From: Bryoerythrophyllum caledonicum
Lineage: Eukaryota > Streptophyta > Bryopsida > Pottiales > Pottiaceae
Direction of reading: 5' to 3'
DNA: 64,000 nt
NCBI GenBank assembly: GCA_963971425.1
Contig: OZ020514.1
Span: 23,843,406-23,907,405 of the forward strand
Shown in pieces: positions 34,250-45,797 of this stretch. The notes below the pieces were generated by a model. That model saw only the letters and a program-made list of their open reading frames with translations, was not told where the DNA came from and ran no database searches. The position numbers and the translations under genes were made by a program. Numbering within the stretch: position 1 is the first letter of the stretch; each line of letters opens with the position of its first letter.

Positions 34250-35640
34250 AGGGATCAAGGAATACTTATTGACTTGTACGAAAAATTGTCAGAAGGCAAT
34301 TTAAATGAAAATGGAATATAAAATATGAAATATCAATTATTATCAACTCAAGGATAATCCCTTATTAATTATATTTGTCAATGTCTTACAACGGCATCTA
34401 TGTACTACTCGACTCTAGGATAACATCAGACATGATAATTGTTCTTCAAAAAAACAAGCTAAATATTCAAAACAACACACCGAACATATTAATAAATTGA
34501 CAAATTTACTTTAATTGATACACATTATTCTCCTCCTTTGTCATCTTTAATTTCGTGTAATAAGTGTGTGTGTGTTATGTGTGAGTCTGTGTGTGTGTGT
34601 CTTAGACTTTATTTTACTATAAACTGATATTCAAAAGTTTGTTTTTAAGAACGTGGTTTGAAAGATTTAATAATTTAGTAATTTTCAAAAACATTTGGGA
34701 CTTTGGATATTACGAATTCCTATGTGATAAATATTCAACTTATTTGCTTGTATTTAAATTCCTCTCAATGTTACATTTGATTTTCAAGAAAAGGTAAGTA
34801 TTATAAACATTTCAATTTAATCATGAATTCCATGGGAAATACAATGTTTGAAATAACATGTGAATTTTTATATATTGTTATCTATATATTTTACTTCATA
34901 GGAAAAAAATCAAAGTACATTTTCATTTTCATGCATTTATTTGCAAGTGGAATATCATATTTTTTATTTTGAATAAAAGTCACGAGAGAGTACACTTTTT
35001 ATTTACTGAAATATTTTGCACACTTTTCTATTTCCAATCCTATGGACAAATAATTTGATCATAATGCTCACTTTCTCCATGCTTTTTTTTTACTATATAT
35101 ATACATACATTTCAATGCATAAATATATATTATAGATTTTTATTGAACTGAAGTTGTAATTGTGTATTCTAAAGTATCAAAATCAATCATAAAGCTACTT
35201 TACAATTAACATATTTTTAAAAGATAACTTCTCTAGTACTATGTGATTATTATTTATGGATAGCATTAATTTCTTTATTATGTGCTAAGTGAACAAAAGT
35301 AGGATAAGTTTTGAGTTCAAGACCATTTTAGAATGATCAATCATACTTATATTGTTCATTTACTTAAATTCCCTTGGTGTTATAAAGAATTTATATCCAC
35401 TTTGCATGATATCTTTTAATTGTTTGATATGAAGGGTTTGTTTTTGCTGCAATAAAGTTAGATATATTTCTCCTTTTTCAAATTCTCCCTAGGATTTCTA
35501 TATTGATTTTTCCACTATTCTTTTACTTTACACTAGTTTTTTAGCATACTCAACGTACTCCATACAGTTTGAAAATATGTTTTTGAACCTTAACATGCTA
35601 TAAAATTTGGATTTCAAAGAAAGAGTATATTCCATTTCAA
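34250..35640. other. AT-rich intergenic region, nothing recognised
   Basis: This is very AT-rich, with a short GTGTGTGTGT tract near 34565-34600. No coding or structural element was seen. Confidence 0.4.
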
Positions 35641-35828
35641 AAAAATTGTTGAGTGCGAGCACTTTTGACAACTCCAAAAACTTTTGCTAGGACACACTAG
35701 TATATTTTAGAATTTCAATACTAGCAAGTATATACATTTTCTTTCATTTGGTCAATAAACATTTATTGTCTTTTACAAAGAAATGCATTTCATCCCAAAT
35801 CAAAGATTTTCACACATTGCCACAACTA

Positions 35829-36721
35829 CACTAAAGATGGCTTTTAGTGTAATGGTACAAATAGTGTAGTTACCTTAGTATTCCTTGAAATTTTCAATGA
35901 ATATCTAATGAATATTTGTATGTATATTTCTATATTAATAAAAAATTAATGATTTTCCAATGAATGTTTAAAGAATATTTAGTGTACATTTGTATATTTA
36001 ATGAACATTTAAAGAATTCTTAAATAATATTTAATAAATATTTAATATTTTAGATGTATAATTTATGACCATTAAAATTTCTAATGTATATTTGCATATT
36101 TAATTAATATTTAATGAATAGCTTATAAATTTCTAATGTATATATAATGTGTATTTGAATATTTAATGAATATTTAATGAATATTTAATGAATATTTAAT
36201 GCATATTTAATGATTATTTAATGCATATTTAATGATTATATAATGAATATTTAATGTATATTTTTATATTTATTGTATACTTATGTTATTTATGTTTTCC
36301 AATATTATTTTCTTTTCTCACTTCCCTTCTAAATCAAAGTTCTTATTTTTCCAATCTTGTACTTGTAGTTTCATTTTCCCTCCATATGTACATTCTTCTT
36401 TGTCCAATTTTTGGGATTATCCATTTGTTCGATATCTACATTCTATTTTTTTTTAAAAATCTCTTGCAAACTTTTGTTTTTCTACATGCGCTCAACATCT
36501 TCTTTACTTTGATGCTCAAAATGTACACATTATCATTTTCTAGATTTTGTACGCTAATGTCGACAAGTACAAAACCTTATGTTGCACTATTTACTAGAAT
36601 TGACATTTAGCGTAGTAGTTGACATTTAGTGTGTAGTTTTGTCACTACACTAATTGTCAACTTTACAATTAGTGTATGGGTTTGTATTTTGTGTCCACTA
36701 CACTAAAAGCCATCTTTAGTG
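35829..36721. mobile_element. MITE with 26-bp perfect inverted repeats and TA target duplication
   Basis: CTACACTAAAGATGGCTTTT followed by AGTGTA at 35826-35851 is an exact inverted repeat of the sequence ending at 36724. TA dinucleotides at 35827-35828 and 36722-36723 fit a TA target duplication, so it is Tc1/mariner-like by this criterion. The ~890-bp interior is AT-rich and includes a degenerate AATGAATATTTAATG array (35890-36260). There is no transposase ORF. The perfect termini imply a recent insertion compared with the host repeat. Confidence 0.8.
35890..36260. repeat. Degenerate AATATTTAATG tandem repeat inside the MITE
   Basis: ATTTAATGAATATTTAATG-like units recur through ~370 bp, most regular at 36150-36255. 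Confidence 0.7.
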
Positions 36722-37090
36722 TAGTCGGCCAAAGAACTACAACAAATTCTTCTTTTCTACATATATCTTTGAGTCTTTATATTTTTTACTTTTTATTTTT
36801 TCTATTACAAAACGTGGTGTAAACCTTCATATTGACCGTTAAGATTATTACTCTAAAGCATACTTTGTTCCCAAATTATTAAGACATGAATTGACATTTT
36901 TTGAACCTCCACTCTCAACAAAAAAAATTTGAACATGCTACACCCCATCTTTACCTTTAAAAATTGATGTACAAAGAACTAATATCATGCTTATTACCAT
37001 GATGTTAATGGCCTTGGACCTTGTGTAGTGTAAAAATTGGACACCAAATGAGGTCAAGGTCCGCCAATTTACTTGTGCAATTCTCTCTCA

Positions 37091-38300
37091 CCTTCATTTG
37101 CGTAACTCTATCGCACCTCATCTTTGCGCAACTCTCTCTTTGCGCAACTATCTTCGCCCATTTCTATTGCTCACTTCACTCCCACGACACACCAAGTTTC
37201 AGTTGTGTTTTTTTTTGTGTAGCTTTTGTGGTCATGTGGTTATTCTTGTGTGGTTTCGGTAGTGCATTGTTTTGTTTTGTTTTGTTTTGTTTTGATTTGG
37301 TTTAGAGTTTCGTATATGTAGTTATCTTGCAAGGGATTAGTTTCATTTCGTGACTGTTTCACCGCACATAGTGCGAGCTTCTGTGAGAGTTAAGGATTTC
37401 TACTTTGCATTGGCATTTGTTTGATGAACCTTATTTGTTGTGTGTAAGCAATTTTTTAGATGTGGGGGCACTTGTATCGTTTGTGATTCCTAGAGTTCCT
37501 TGAGCTCATTTTTTTGGGGGTGCATGTGAGTGGTAACATTTTAGTGTAAAATTCTTTGTGTAGAATTTCGAAGTCGAGATCTTTGTGTTTCATTCTCACT
37601 ATTTATTTTTCTATGTTGAAGCACATTATTCTAGTTCTCAAGTCAATTCTGTACAAGTGTATGACATTTCTAGATCTGCGTTTACCAAATTCATACTAAA
37701 GGTACTACTTTGTTCTATCATGTTTAATGCAATGCACAATTCTGAGTTCAATTTTGTTGTCTTTGTTGTAAAATCTTCAGTAATTCTCCAATTCACCTTC
37801 CATTTCTCAGCTAATCTATAGGCCAACATTCTGGAAATAGAATTCAGAGTAATAGTGAGTCCGGTTATGAATTTAAGGTTTGGAATTAAAGAAAGATCAT
37901 AGTTTATCCTTGAGCCGAGCATACAAGATGAATGCTATATTTAACTATTTCTGGACTTTTCAAAGTCTAGAAATAAGGAAGAAGGATTTTAGTGTAGTAA
38001 AATAGTGGCACCAAAGAAATTGAAGGGATACACAGTTAATATATCTTAATCATTCAGCCGGATATATTCGGATGATTTCAGTAATACGATACGAATTGAT
38101 TACAGTGATAGAACAAGCGTGGAATTTCGTTAGTCGTGATCGACAAAATGATAACAACTTTCAAGCTATCACGGTAATAAAACATAACATGTAATATGGT
38201 GTAGTGTACATTTCAGTGGTAGTAAAGTGGAGAAGAACCAAAAAACATGGAACTCCGTCCAGTGTCTTTCCTATGAACAATGATACACAAAGCTGTACAA
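37091..38300. other. Intergenic region; short TTTGCGCAACTCTCTC-like repeats, no gene
   Basis: GCGCAACTCTCT-type phrases repeat at 37075-37155 and a TTTTGTTTTG run lies at 37270-37295. No coding signal. Confidence 0.4.
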
Positions 38301-38359
38301 GAAGACTAGTACATTTTAGAGCTAGAGGCATTGACATGTCAGGAATGCTGTTCAAACAT

Positions 38360-39807
38360 CCGGAGATATCCGATCGGAAGCACGGAAATAAAAAAACATT
38401 TGCTCAGTTGTTCAAAAACGATACTGCTTTTTCGGAAGGGAGTCCTTTTACAACAGCGTCAGATACAAGACCAAATCTACGAGACAACTTTGACCGGTCT
38501 CAGCAAAACTCCTGGATCAAAGAACAATATCAATCCTGGCACTACCTTTAACGATCCTTCCACTGCGCCGGTGCGTACATGTCCGAATCAACATCAGACC
38601 CTGTGTCACACCCAGTTTGAAATGGGCTGCAGCCGCCCTCCGAAGAATATTCCTCCTCGTCTTCATACCACAGGTCGTCCTCCTCCTCTTCTTCAATCGA
38701 AGCACCTCCATTGAGGGTCTCATCCACATCGGAGTCGATCTCCTTCTCGTCTTCCGCATCATAGTCGATGTCGTCGTCCACCTCTTGAACATACTTGCTC
38801 TCAGCGTCCTCCTCCAATTCGTCCAGAACACGCCGATCAGAACAGATCTCCCTTGTGTACCCGACTTGTAAGAAAAACACTCTTCCCTTCTCTGAACCCT
38901 GAGCCTCACTCACCATCCTTCGTGAAACTCTCCTGTCTACCAAATCAAAGACTTCCCTCTCCCTCTTCCTACTTGCAAAAGCCATCTCCTCTCTCTCCAC
39001 CGTGGCTATGGACTAACAAGACTTATGGTTGAAAGACAAAACATATCGATTGCTGCAGTCCTGAATCCTCTCTTATACTATCCTCCCTACCCACCCACTA
39101 ATTACACTTTACGCGCATAGGTACATTGATTAGAGCCACCATAACACCAAGACTGATAGAATTAAAGGTAGATGCCACAGTCATGAATGAACAACATGGT
39201 AGGCCACGCGTCAAGCGTCCTGCCGTAATGTGATGTGGGAAGTATAATCTCCGCCGCCAACCATCAGCATCACATTAATCATAAGAGGGAACTCGGATGA
39301 CTGATATGAACTGTGTAATTGACCGCCCATTTTCATTTAGGCAGTGGCATTTCATAAATCTAAGAAAGAACCAGCCAGGAGAATGCCCAAAAGGTCTCTG
39401 ATATTTTGAAACAAGTTCCATCGAGAGATAATTTGCAGTATCGTAGTCAGTGAAGATCTCCGGATATGATACAATACTCTTCAGAACACCTAGATACGCT
39501 CAAAATTGGGAAATGTGGACCCCATTGTTAAGAATGGTGGATGTGAATCTCCTATCCGGAGATCTTCGGCTAGATCTCACCGACTTGAACATGGCAATAC
39601 ATGAACATCCTTCCGTCCACGAAATATGACTTTCCATACCCCGAGATCTCCGGTAAGCTTTCTGAAAATATTCCGGTGGCATAAACCAGTCAATAGTGAT
39701 TGGAAGAGCACAAATCCGGTTCTCTTCACGATGACTGGCGAGAGTTGAAAGGAGGGATGTCGAACTCGAGACCAAATAATAATCGTCTTCACAGCCGGAG
39801 ATCTCCG
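38360..39807. repeat. CCGGAGATCTCCGG palindrome cluster, 3' flank of element B
   Basis: Copies or close variants lie at about 38360 (CCGGAGATATCCGATCGG), 39454 (AGATCTCCGGA), 39551 (TCCGGAGATCTTCGGC), 39640 (CCGAGATCTCCGG) and 39794 (perfect, CCGGAGATCTCCGG). They are more diverged than the 5' cluster. Confidence 0.8.
38548..39000 (-). CDS. Small acidic ORF downstream of the element B transposase-like gene
   Basis: A 150-codon intact ORF with a basic N-terminus (FASRKREREVFDLVDRRVSR) and a strongly acidic middle (EVDDDIDYDAEDEKEIDSDV, IEEEEEDDLWYEDEEE). An in-frame ATG six codons in (MAFASRKRE) is an alternative start. TATA-like AGTATAAGAG lies ~100 bp upstream on the minus strand, near 39075. 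It sits inside the palindrome-bracketed region, so it may be a second element gene (an accessory DNA-binding or regulatory protein) or a chance capture. I recognise no domain. The opposite strand at 38617-38871 is its shadow. Confidence 0.45.
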   Translation of the reverse strand: MEREEMAFASRKREREVFDLVDRRVSRRMVSEAQGSEKGRVFFLQVGYTREICSDRRVLDELEEDAESKYVQEVDDDIDYDAEDEKEIDSDVDETLNGGASIEEEEEDDLWYEDEEEYSSEGGCSPFQTGCDTGSDVDSDMYAPAQWKDR

Positions 39808-39900
39808 GTGCTCTTTCGTGAGGACGTAGAGACTCTACGAGATTTTCCACAAATAGAATTTCACACAACAGAATTTAAAATATTGGGACTGATCACCGTA

Positions 39901-40512
39901 TCAAGGATCAGCGGCATTCGCTTTCTCTAAGTTCACAAGCGCTGCTTTCTTCATTTTACGTGGAATGGACCTCGTAAGTTGGTTAACTTTGCTTGACCAA
40001 GTTGCAAACAACACAAAATTAACATGACACCATACAGACTTCTCTTGGTCCGGAACCCAAGTGGCTTCCCAACAGTCCTGGTACTTCCTCTTCAGATTCT
40101 TCTGCTTGTTATCAGGCTCTCAATACTTAACGAGGAATTTTCCGTGGTTGACATTACCCTCATCCCTGACGATGTCCAAAACTGCTCTACCCTGCTAGAT
40201 AGGATAGATGTCTGGATCACTAGGTCTAACTAAAATCCAGGAGCCGAGGCGAATATCACGCCAAGGATTAAATGTGGACTTTGGAGCTTCATTGGCAGGT
40301 CCACAGTAAGGCTCGAGAACCTCATCTTTGGGAGTGACATCCAATGGTTGTGGAAGTAATCCTAGCGGATTTTCACCTCCCTCATGAGGGCCTCTCCAAT
40401 CATGGGCAGGCCAGAATCCCACTTCGAGTTCGGAGGGCGATTGAGGAAGTGGCTTGTCAAGCTCGTCGATGATGTTCTTCCAGTACTGCAGGTATGGGCG
40501 TACCCTGCGCAC
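39901..40512 (-). pseudogene. Element B, C-terminal reader-like domain of the DUF7869 protein
   Basis: It reads RPYLQYWKNIIDELDKPLPQ, NPWRDIRLGSWILVRPSDPD and IYPI-stop, then NHGKFLVKY-stop-EPDNKQ, CWEATWVPDQEKSVW and NLEKANAADP-stop at 39901-39903. This aligns end to end with element A (IYPIWMG, IIQFWEP, CWEATWVPEPG, NLDPANATDP). Both internal stops replace Trp codons of A (TGG to TAG and TGA), the pattern expected from C-to-T decay of a methylated strand. The domain resembles a BAH/SH3-like chromatin reader by layout only. Confidence 0.65.
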
Positions 40513-40646
40513 TTAGACATTCCGGACGTCTAGTAGTCCACGTACTTTTGAAGCTCCGTCTTTATAAAGTTTTTGTTCTCCGTCGCTTTTCTGGCCTTGT
40601 CTCTGACAACATCTTGATTTCCGACCGGGTTCTGCTCCTCATTACG

Positions 40647-41825
40647 TCATATGGGCTTGAAAGGGACGGGCTTGGGAGATCCTGTTGGAAGCATGGGACG
40701 TCTGCTGTCATCTACCTTCCAGAGTTTTATCGGCTCTATGTTCATCGGTAACCACTCTGCGTCAAAGTCAGATTTCTTGAACTTCATGACCGGAACACCG
40801 TCATTGTCAACGTAGAATTTGAAAAGATGCATATCACTTAGTCCCACTAGACGTGCCGCCCCAGTGCATAGGTAGCCATCGACGTACGATTTGAAGTCGG
40901 CCACCTCTTGGATAACTTCCGGCATGAAGGCTAGTTTCTGTGACTTCATGAATGCCTTCATCAAATCCGCTAGAATATATGTACTGCTTTTCTTCAGTTC
41001 TTTTGATAGATGACTAAAGTAAGCATCAATATCTTCATGCGTATGTTTGACCACCAAGAAGCCAACCTGTATCTCCTTGAAGGCACCTCGAGCTGTTAGT
41101 AGTGATAAGAATGCCATCAAGTATTGGTTCTTGTTGTCCTTCGCTGAGTTGTCGAGCTGTAGAAACAATTTCGGTGGCAACGGTTTCGGTCTCTTAAACG
41201 CACTGGGCTCCACGGGCACTAAAGCATCAACGCACGTGCTCTTTCCCCTCATGAGCGCAGCAAACATCAAGTTTGGAGGTGGGTGCTCGAAGAGCGCGCA
41301 CGTCTCATGTAGAGGTGCTCCCTCAAGCCGCCTAAAAAGTTTTGCCAGAGAAAATATGGTGGCGTTTGAATCTCCAGGCCATAACGCAAAAGCATAATGA
41401 GCATACGCTCCGTCGACATGACCGTGTGCCACCATTCTGGTGACATTCATGGGAAGCTGTTCGAGACCAGACGTCGCCTTAGAGTTCCTCCACATGCGTG
41501 GCAGGGCCGTCTTCGCAGTGTCCATCTTGTCGTGAATGACACAGAGAAAGGTCAGCGGCTTCGCCTTCGACTCCTCTCTCCATGTCGCGTAAAGCTTCCG
41601 GCATGACTGTTGGTGATTCAAGTGAGCCTGCTTGTTGCTATAGAATAGCTCGTATGCGGGCGTTCCCTTTAGAGTTGTCAGTAAGAATTGATTGAACTCA
41701 TCGCAAGTACTGCATTTTGCAAAGGTGCTACCAGATGGCTTAATAGCAACATTCCCGAAGAATTCCTTCCTTAACCTACTAACTGTGGATTGACTTACAG
41801 GAGGGAGACCGTAGAAGTTGTTTAT
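40647..41825 (-). CDS. Element B, intact DUF7869 catalytic exon
   Basis: An open stretch of about 390 codons beginning right after a good acceptor (TTCATTTTGCAG on the minus strand, ending at 41826). In order: LPPVSQSTVSRLRKEFFGNV (helix-turn-helix-like), a cysteine pair (FAKCSTCDEFNQF) and WREESKAKPLTFLCVIHDKM with the first acidic motif DKMD (41520-41531). HGHVDGAYAHYAFALWPGDS, LFLQLDNSAKDNKNQYLMAF and VKHTHEDIDAYFSHLSKEL follow. Family members usually have GHTHEDID; here it is KHTHEDID. The arrangement D ... LDN/DNKN ... HEDxD suggests a RNase H-fold transposase (inference). This is the best-preserved catalytic segment of the three copies. Confidence 0.72.
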   Translation of the reverse strand: MNNFYGLPPVSQSTVSRLRKEFFGNVAIKPSGSTFAKCSTCDEFNQFLLTTLKGTPAYELFYSNKQAHLNHQQSCRKLYATWREESKAKPLTFLCVIHDKMDTAKTALPRMWRNSKATSGLEQLPMNVTRMVAHGHVDGAYAHYAFALWPGDSNATIFSLAKLFRRLEGAPLHETCALFEHPPPNLMFAALMRGKSTCVDALVPVEPSAFKRPKPLPPKLFLQLDNSAKDNKNQYLMAFLSLLTARGAFKEIQVGFLVVKHTHEDIDAYFSHLSKELKKSSTYILADLMKAFMKSQKLAFMPEVIQEVADFKSYVDGYLCTGAARLVGLSDMHLFKFYVDNDGVPVMKFKKSDFDAEWLPMNIEPIKLWKVDDSRRPMLPTGSPKPVPFKPI

Positions 41826-42530
41826 CTGCAAAATGAAATAATAACCCAGTGAGAGGAGAATTTCTGAAGTTCATTCCAATAGACAGTGCGAAATACAGAG
41901 TTAATCAATTGAAAGTCAATGCATGTCAACACTGACCCAGCCGGAGATCTCCAGTTCAGAAACTAGGACTTCGGTCAAGTAAAGAAGGAGATTACAAATC
42001 CATAGCAATATGTAGGTGTGGGAAGTCGTCCCACAGGTTTCCGGAAGTTAACCATCAAATGTGGCATAAATAAAAAAATTTAGTAGTAAAAGATAAGTAA
42101 AATGGAGTAATATAGTACGGAATAAAAAATTAGAAGATAGGATAAGGGACGGACTGGTTAAGTCCTTAATAAATCTAACAAAGTGCGTAATCCGGAATGC
42201 CGGTCGCGACTGAATCCGGTTATAAGCTGAGCATCCCGGAGATACCTAGAACCGGGAGAAGGATTCAGGTGATACCCGTTGCAAAATCCGTCATAATAAC
42301 GATAGTGACGTCAGAGCCTTTAAATAATCCTGATCGTGACGTCACTACCATTGGGAAATCTCGTACTTTAGGGCCGTTATAAAAATGGAAACCGCCGGGG
42401 GCTTACTAAAACAATTATCTTCTCTCCTTTTTCCCTTTCCCCGCACTTCTTCTAATTCCTTTTTCTACCTCCTTCTACTGGTTTCTAAGCCGGTTGCTCC
42501 TCAAGCATCCGGCAGTAGTGGAGAGTTCTG

Positions 42531-44379
42531 GTGAGGTCAGTGCGTGCAGGTACGATCGGAAGACTGTCAGGAGAACACCATGGCCGGCGAGCGACCTGGA
42601 AAACAAGAGAAGTTGAAGAGCACTGCCACAGGGGGACCACCTATCGTGAGAGTGATACCCGGAGAAGTGGACCCGGGCAGACTGGAAGCGGACCTACGCT
42701 TTCATCGATGGGGACATCAAGGTGGCGGAGCGGAAGGACGAACTCACAGACGGAGAGTTCCGGGGACCGGCTGATTCCAAAGGAAGGGTACTCCATCGAT
42801 GACGTGACTAACCTAAGAGCCCGGATTGTGATAGGGTTTCTAAACCCTATTTTTCACCTGGAGAAACCCAAGCGCTTGGTACTGAAGTGGGCGGCGACGT
42901 TCTTGGGAGCCATGCGAGAAAAGATCACCGTCGACTGGGCCTCTCTCATGCAAAATTTGGTGGAACGGCTGATCAAGAACCTCCACCGGAACCGCAAGGC
43001 AGGGTCGCCTCTGCCGGCTTACCTGACACACCTCTACCACCGGCATGAGTTACTTAAACCGGAGGAACACGACGAATATGAAGCTCTGCTAACCATTCAG
43101 AGGTACGGAGGGGTCGAGGCTGATGAGGAGGAGGAGGATGAAGAAACGGAGACAACTCCGGCACCAACACCCCAGATACGGAAGAGGAGTCACTCAGTGC
43201 AACCGAAATCCCCACCGGTGCGTTCCCCACCCACCTGTCTCGACCCGTCTCCGGAAGATGAAGATGGAACGGGACCTTCGAAGTGGCCAGGGCGATGTCT
43301 GACTCCGGATCTTCCCACACTCACCGGGAGGCACAAGGAGGACATCATGGAGCTGCTCCAACATATCGCATGGAGGGCCACCCGGATTAACCAGCTCCTG
43401 AATGACAGCACCGCCCTGATATACACCATCATGAAGGAGCTTCGGATTGAGAACTTAGAAGAAATCCTGCCACGACTGAAGAGCCTTGGGAAGAGCGATT
43501 TCTGACTGGAGCAGATGGAGGCACATCACCGAACCCTTCTCCAAGCCCGGGCGAAAATGAAGCAGGACCTGTCAAAGGCGGATGCAGCGCTGGAAGAAGC
43601 CCAGGTACTCCGGAAAGCCGCAGAAGACAAAGCGGTCGCATCTGCTCAAGCCGTAGGAGAGGTCTGGGAAGCGCTGAGCTTTCCGGTTGACACTGTCAAC
43701 CGGAGTCTTCTCTTCAACGAGTACATAGAGAAGGAAGGTAAGGTGAACCGGGGCCAGGTCATCCGGTTCCTTATGGACCACGCCCGGAAGATGGAGAAGA
43801 CATGGGAGCAAATGCAACTACTAGCCAACAACGCCGCCAGTACCATCGTTCCGGAGAAGCCGGCGGCGCCCAACCCTACCATCGACCTTACCTCGTCCCT
43901 AGAAGCAACCGGACCTTCACAGCAGGCACGGGAACCCTCCGGGAAGGGTAAGGGACCTATGGAAGAGCCGGGGGTAACACCGGAGACAGCTCCTCCCGGA
44001 CCATGTGGCAAGGCACCTCCCAACAGTCCAGAGACGACCAGGAAGACCCCCCTTCCTTTAGCACTGTTCCAGGAGTCGTCTCCCGGTTTTTGGATTCCTC
44101 TTTCTCCACCAACCTCCAATCACAGGAAGACAACTTTTCCCCTGTCCTGAGGTTATCCGGATACTGCCACCAGCCCCAAGACAACACAAGGGACTCCCAC
44201 TGGCACAGCGGAGAAGGTCACGCAGGTGGGAGCTTCAACCGACCAACCGGAGTCTGAAGCTCCAGCTTCCGGAAGTGGACCGGTATCGGATCCCACTCCG
44301 GACAGGGTAGGGGGTAGGAAGCAGACCGTGGGAGCATCTCCGATACGCCGGAGTGGACGGAACAAGAGGACTCCGTAGT
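42531..44379 (+). other. Coding region of the inserted element: unknown protein with conserved helical core, coiled coil and basic tail
   Basis: Not a family I can name firmly. A core (LRARIVIGFLNPIFHLEKPK, LVLKWAATFLGAMREKITVD, PLPAYLTHLYHRHELL) resembles plant retroelement-associated proteins of unknown function. It is followed by an acidic run (DEEEEDEETE), a Pro-rich part, and a long predicted coiled coil (KMKQDLSKADAALEEAQVLR). The region ends with a basic SPIRRSGRNKRTP tail and a stop at ~44379. It appears broken. If the element turns out to be an LTR relative, this would be its gag-position gene. Confidence 0.45.
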
Positions 44380-44389
44380 TAGTCTTATT

Positions 44390-45390
44390 AGAAGATTTAG
44401 TTAGTTTTGGTTATCAGACTTGTCGTAGCGATTAACGATGGGGCTCAAGATTGCACCCGCCTACCGACCTATCTATTAAAACCGGAAACTCAAAATTGCA
44501 GACCGACGGATAAATTGGATCTGAGATCCATAATTTTCGGATCTTAGGTTTGAAATCCCGGACCTTTAGGGATAAGATTTTTTAGATAGGATTTTCCGGA
44601 TTTCTCGCAGATTAGGTAGTACTTGGATCCGGTTGATTCACCTGTACTTAGAATAGTGAGTTTTCTCAACTTAGGAGTGAACCGGTTGGGATTTTCACCA
44701 GGGGAGCATCCGGAATAGCAGGAGGAGATTGCAGAGGTGTTCCTGGTCACCTACTTAGTCCGGAAGAATCCAGGAGGGGCGGAGACATATTGCAGAGGTG
44801 TTCCTGGTAGTCTCTAGGGCACGGAAGAATCGGTGTGAACCCGAGTTCCGGTCAAAAACTGGAGTTTACCCCCATGATAGGAAGAGCCTGCTATGCGAGT
44901 CTGGAAGGAGTCCTCCCAAGTCACCTATATCCAAATCTCCGGAGGACTACAAAAGTACTACCGGAATGTCGTTGTAATCCGGACGTACCTCTGTGTGACC
45001 GCATCCGGAAGGCCTTCCGGATGTTGTGAGAGTTGAAGCCCAGTAGCAACACCATACCACTGGCTAGTAGAATAGGGAGAGTGAATGTCCGGTCACTATA
45101 AATTCTGGAGCAGTGGGTGTCTAGCCACTTAAAGTCACAAGGCAGTGGGGAATCCGGCCACTTACACAAAATAGGATCAGTGGCCTTCCGGTCACTCGTT
45201 TAAACCTTCCAGAAGCCACTCTAAGGAGGAACAGAGGTACATCAAACTACCCTCCGGTTTCTCGGAAATTAATTCCGGAAACCAATGTATATACCTTCCG
45301 GAAACTAGCTCCGGTACGTTCTGGGTCAGTTCCGGAATCCGGAAGGAACCGGACCCTTTACGGAATAGATCAACTAACCTAGGTGATCAA
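44390..45390. other. 3' region of the inserted element, CCGGA-rich
   Basis: About 1 kb without a gene. TCCGGA, CCGGAA or CCGGTC occurs more than 25 times, and two short direct duplications are visible (GCAGAGGTGTTCCTGGT at ~44735 and ~44790; CAGTGGGxxxCxGGCCACTT at ~45110 and ~45140). Confidence 0.5.
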
Positions 45391-45567
45391 TAGTTTAGTG
45401 TTTTTGGATAATTTGAAAGGATAAAAAGATCTTTGTGGGAACGAAACCAGAGTGGTTCACTTTGGAAGTACTTAGTGACGATTGAGTGCATTCCGGAGGA
45501 ATATTGACTCTGCAAACTACGACAGCAGGGACTCACGTACATCATTGACGCTGGCTCGAATTTGCTT

Positions 45568-45768
45568 CTAATTGTTTTCCGCAGGAAGATACTTGAGAGT
45601 GTCAATCCGACCATTCCCGACACTCCGCATTTGGTGAGGCATTTGATCCGCGTTGTCATTAATAATGGACGTCATTGAACCCATCGCCTGTATAGTGGCA
45701 AGCCGTGGGCGCTTGATGCCCTTGTTACCGTGAGTTGCATTGATGATTCCTCTACTGAAATGTCCGAT
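45568..45768 (-). pseudogene. Element B exon part, downstream of the CACTA insertion
   Basis: Minus strand: GHFSRGIINATHGNKGIKRP, then ATIQAMGSMTSIINDNADQM and PHQMRS, then IDTLKYLPAENN-stop-KQIRASVND. It matches element A at 23545-23760 residue by residue. The CACTA target duplication GAT (45766-45768) forms its first bases. Confidence 0.75.
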
Positions 45769-45797
45769 CACTACAAGAAAACCAGCCCAATGTGACT
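45769..45797 (+). repeat. CACTA left terminal inverted repeat
   Basis: Starts CACTACAAGAAAACC and ends AATGTGACT; exact inverse of 52138-52166. Confidence 0.95.

Larger units (their letters stand above)
35640..37090. repeat. Dispersed AT-rich repeat, copy X2 (split by a MITE)
   Basis: The blocks flanking 35826-36724 match copy X1 at 27100-27720 in order and orientation. The left part ends CACACATTGCCACAA and the right part resumes CGGCCAAAGAACT, where X1 has CGGACAAGGAACA. Confidence 0.65.
42016..45390 (+). mobile_element. Unclassified element inserted in element B's intron (approximate ends)
   Basis: This plus-strand unit lies between the intron parts of element B. The intron resumes near 45.4 kb, and the last B-like palindrome is at 41941. 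It has its own promoter-like region (TTATAAAAATGG at ~42376), an ORF region 42.53-44.38 kb and a 3' region with many TCCGGA/CCGGAA motifs. That 3' region has a direct duplication of TTGCAGAGGTGTTCCTGGT-like sequence near 44735 and 44790. I found no long terminal repeats, RT or integrase. It could be a non-autonomous retroelement or a gene-bearing DNA element. The reading frames look broken in a few places. Confidence 0.45.

Noticed and set aside
42016-45390. LTRs for the inserted element
   Set aside because: No direct repeat between the 42.0-42.5 kb and 44.4-45.4 kb stretches could be found by eye, so the LTR class was not assigned.
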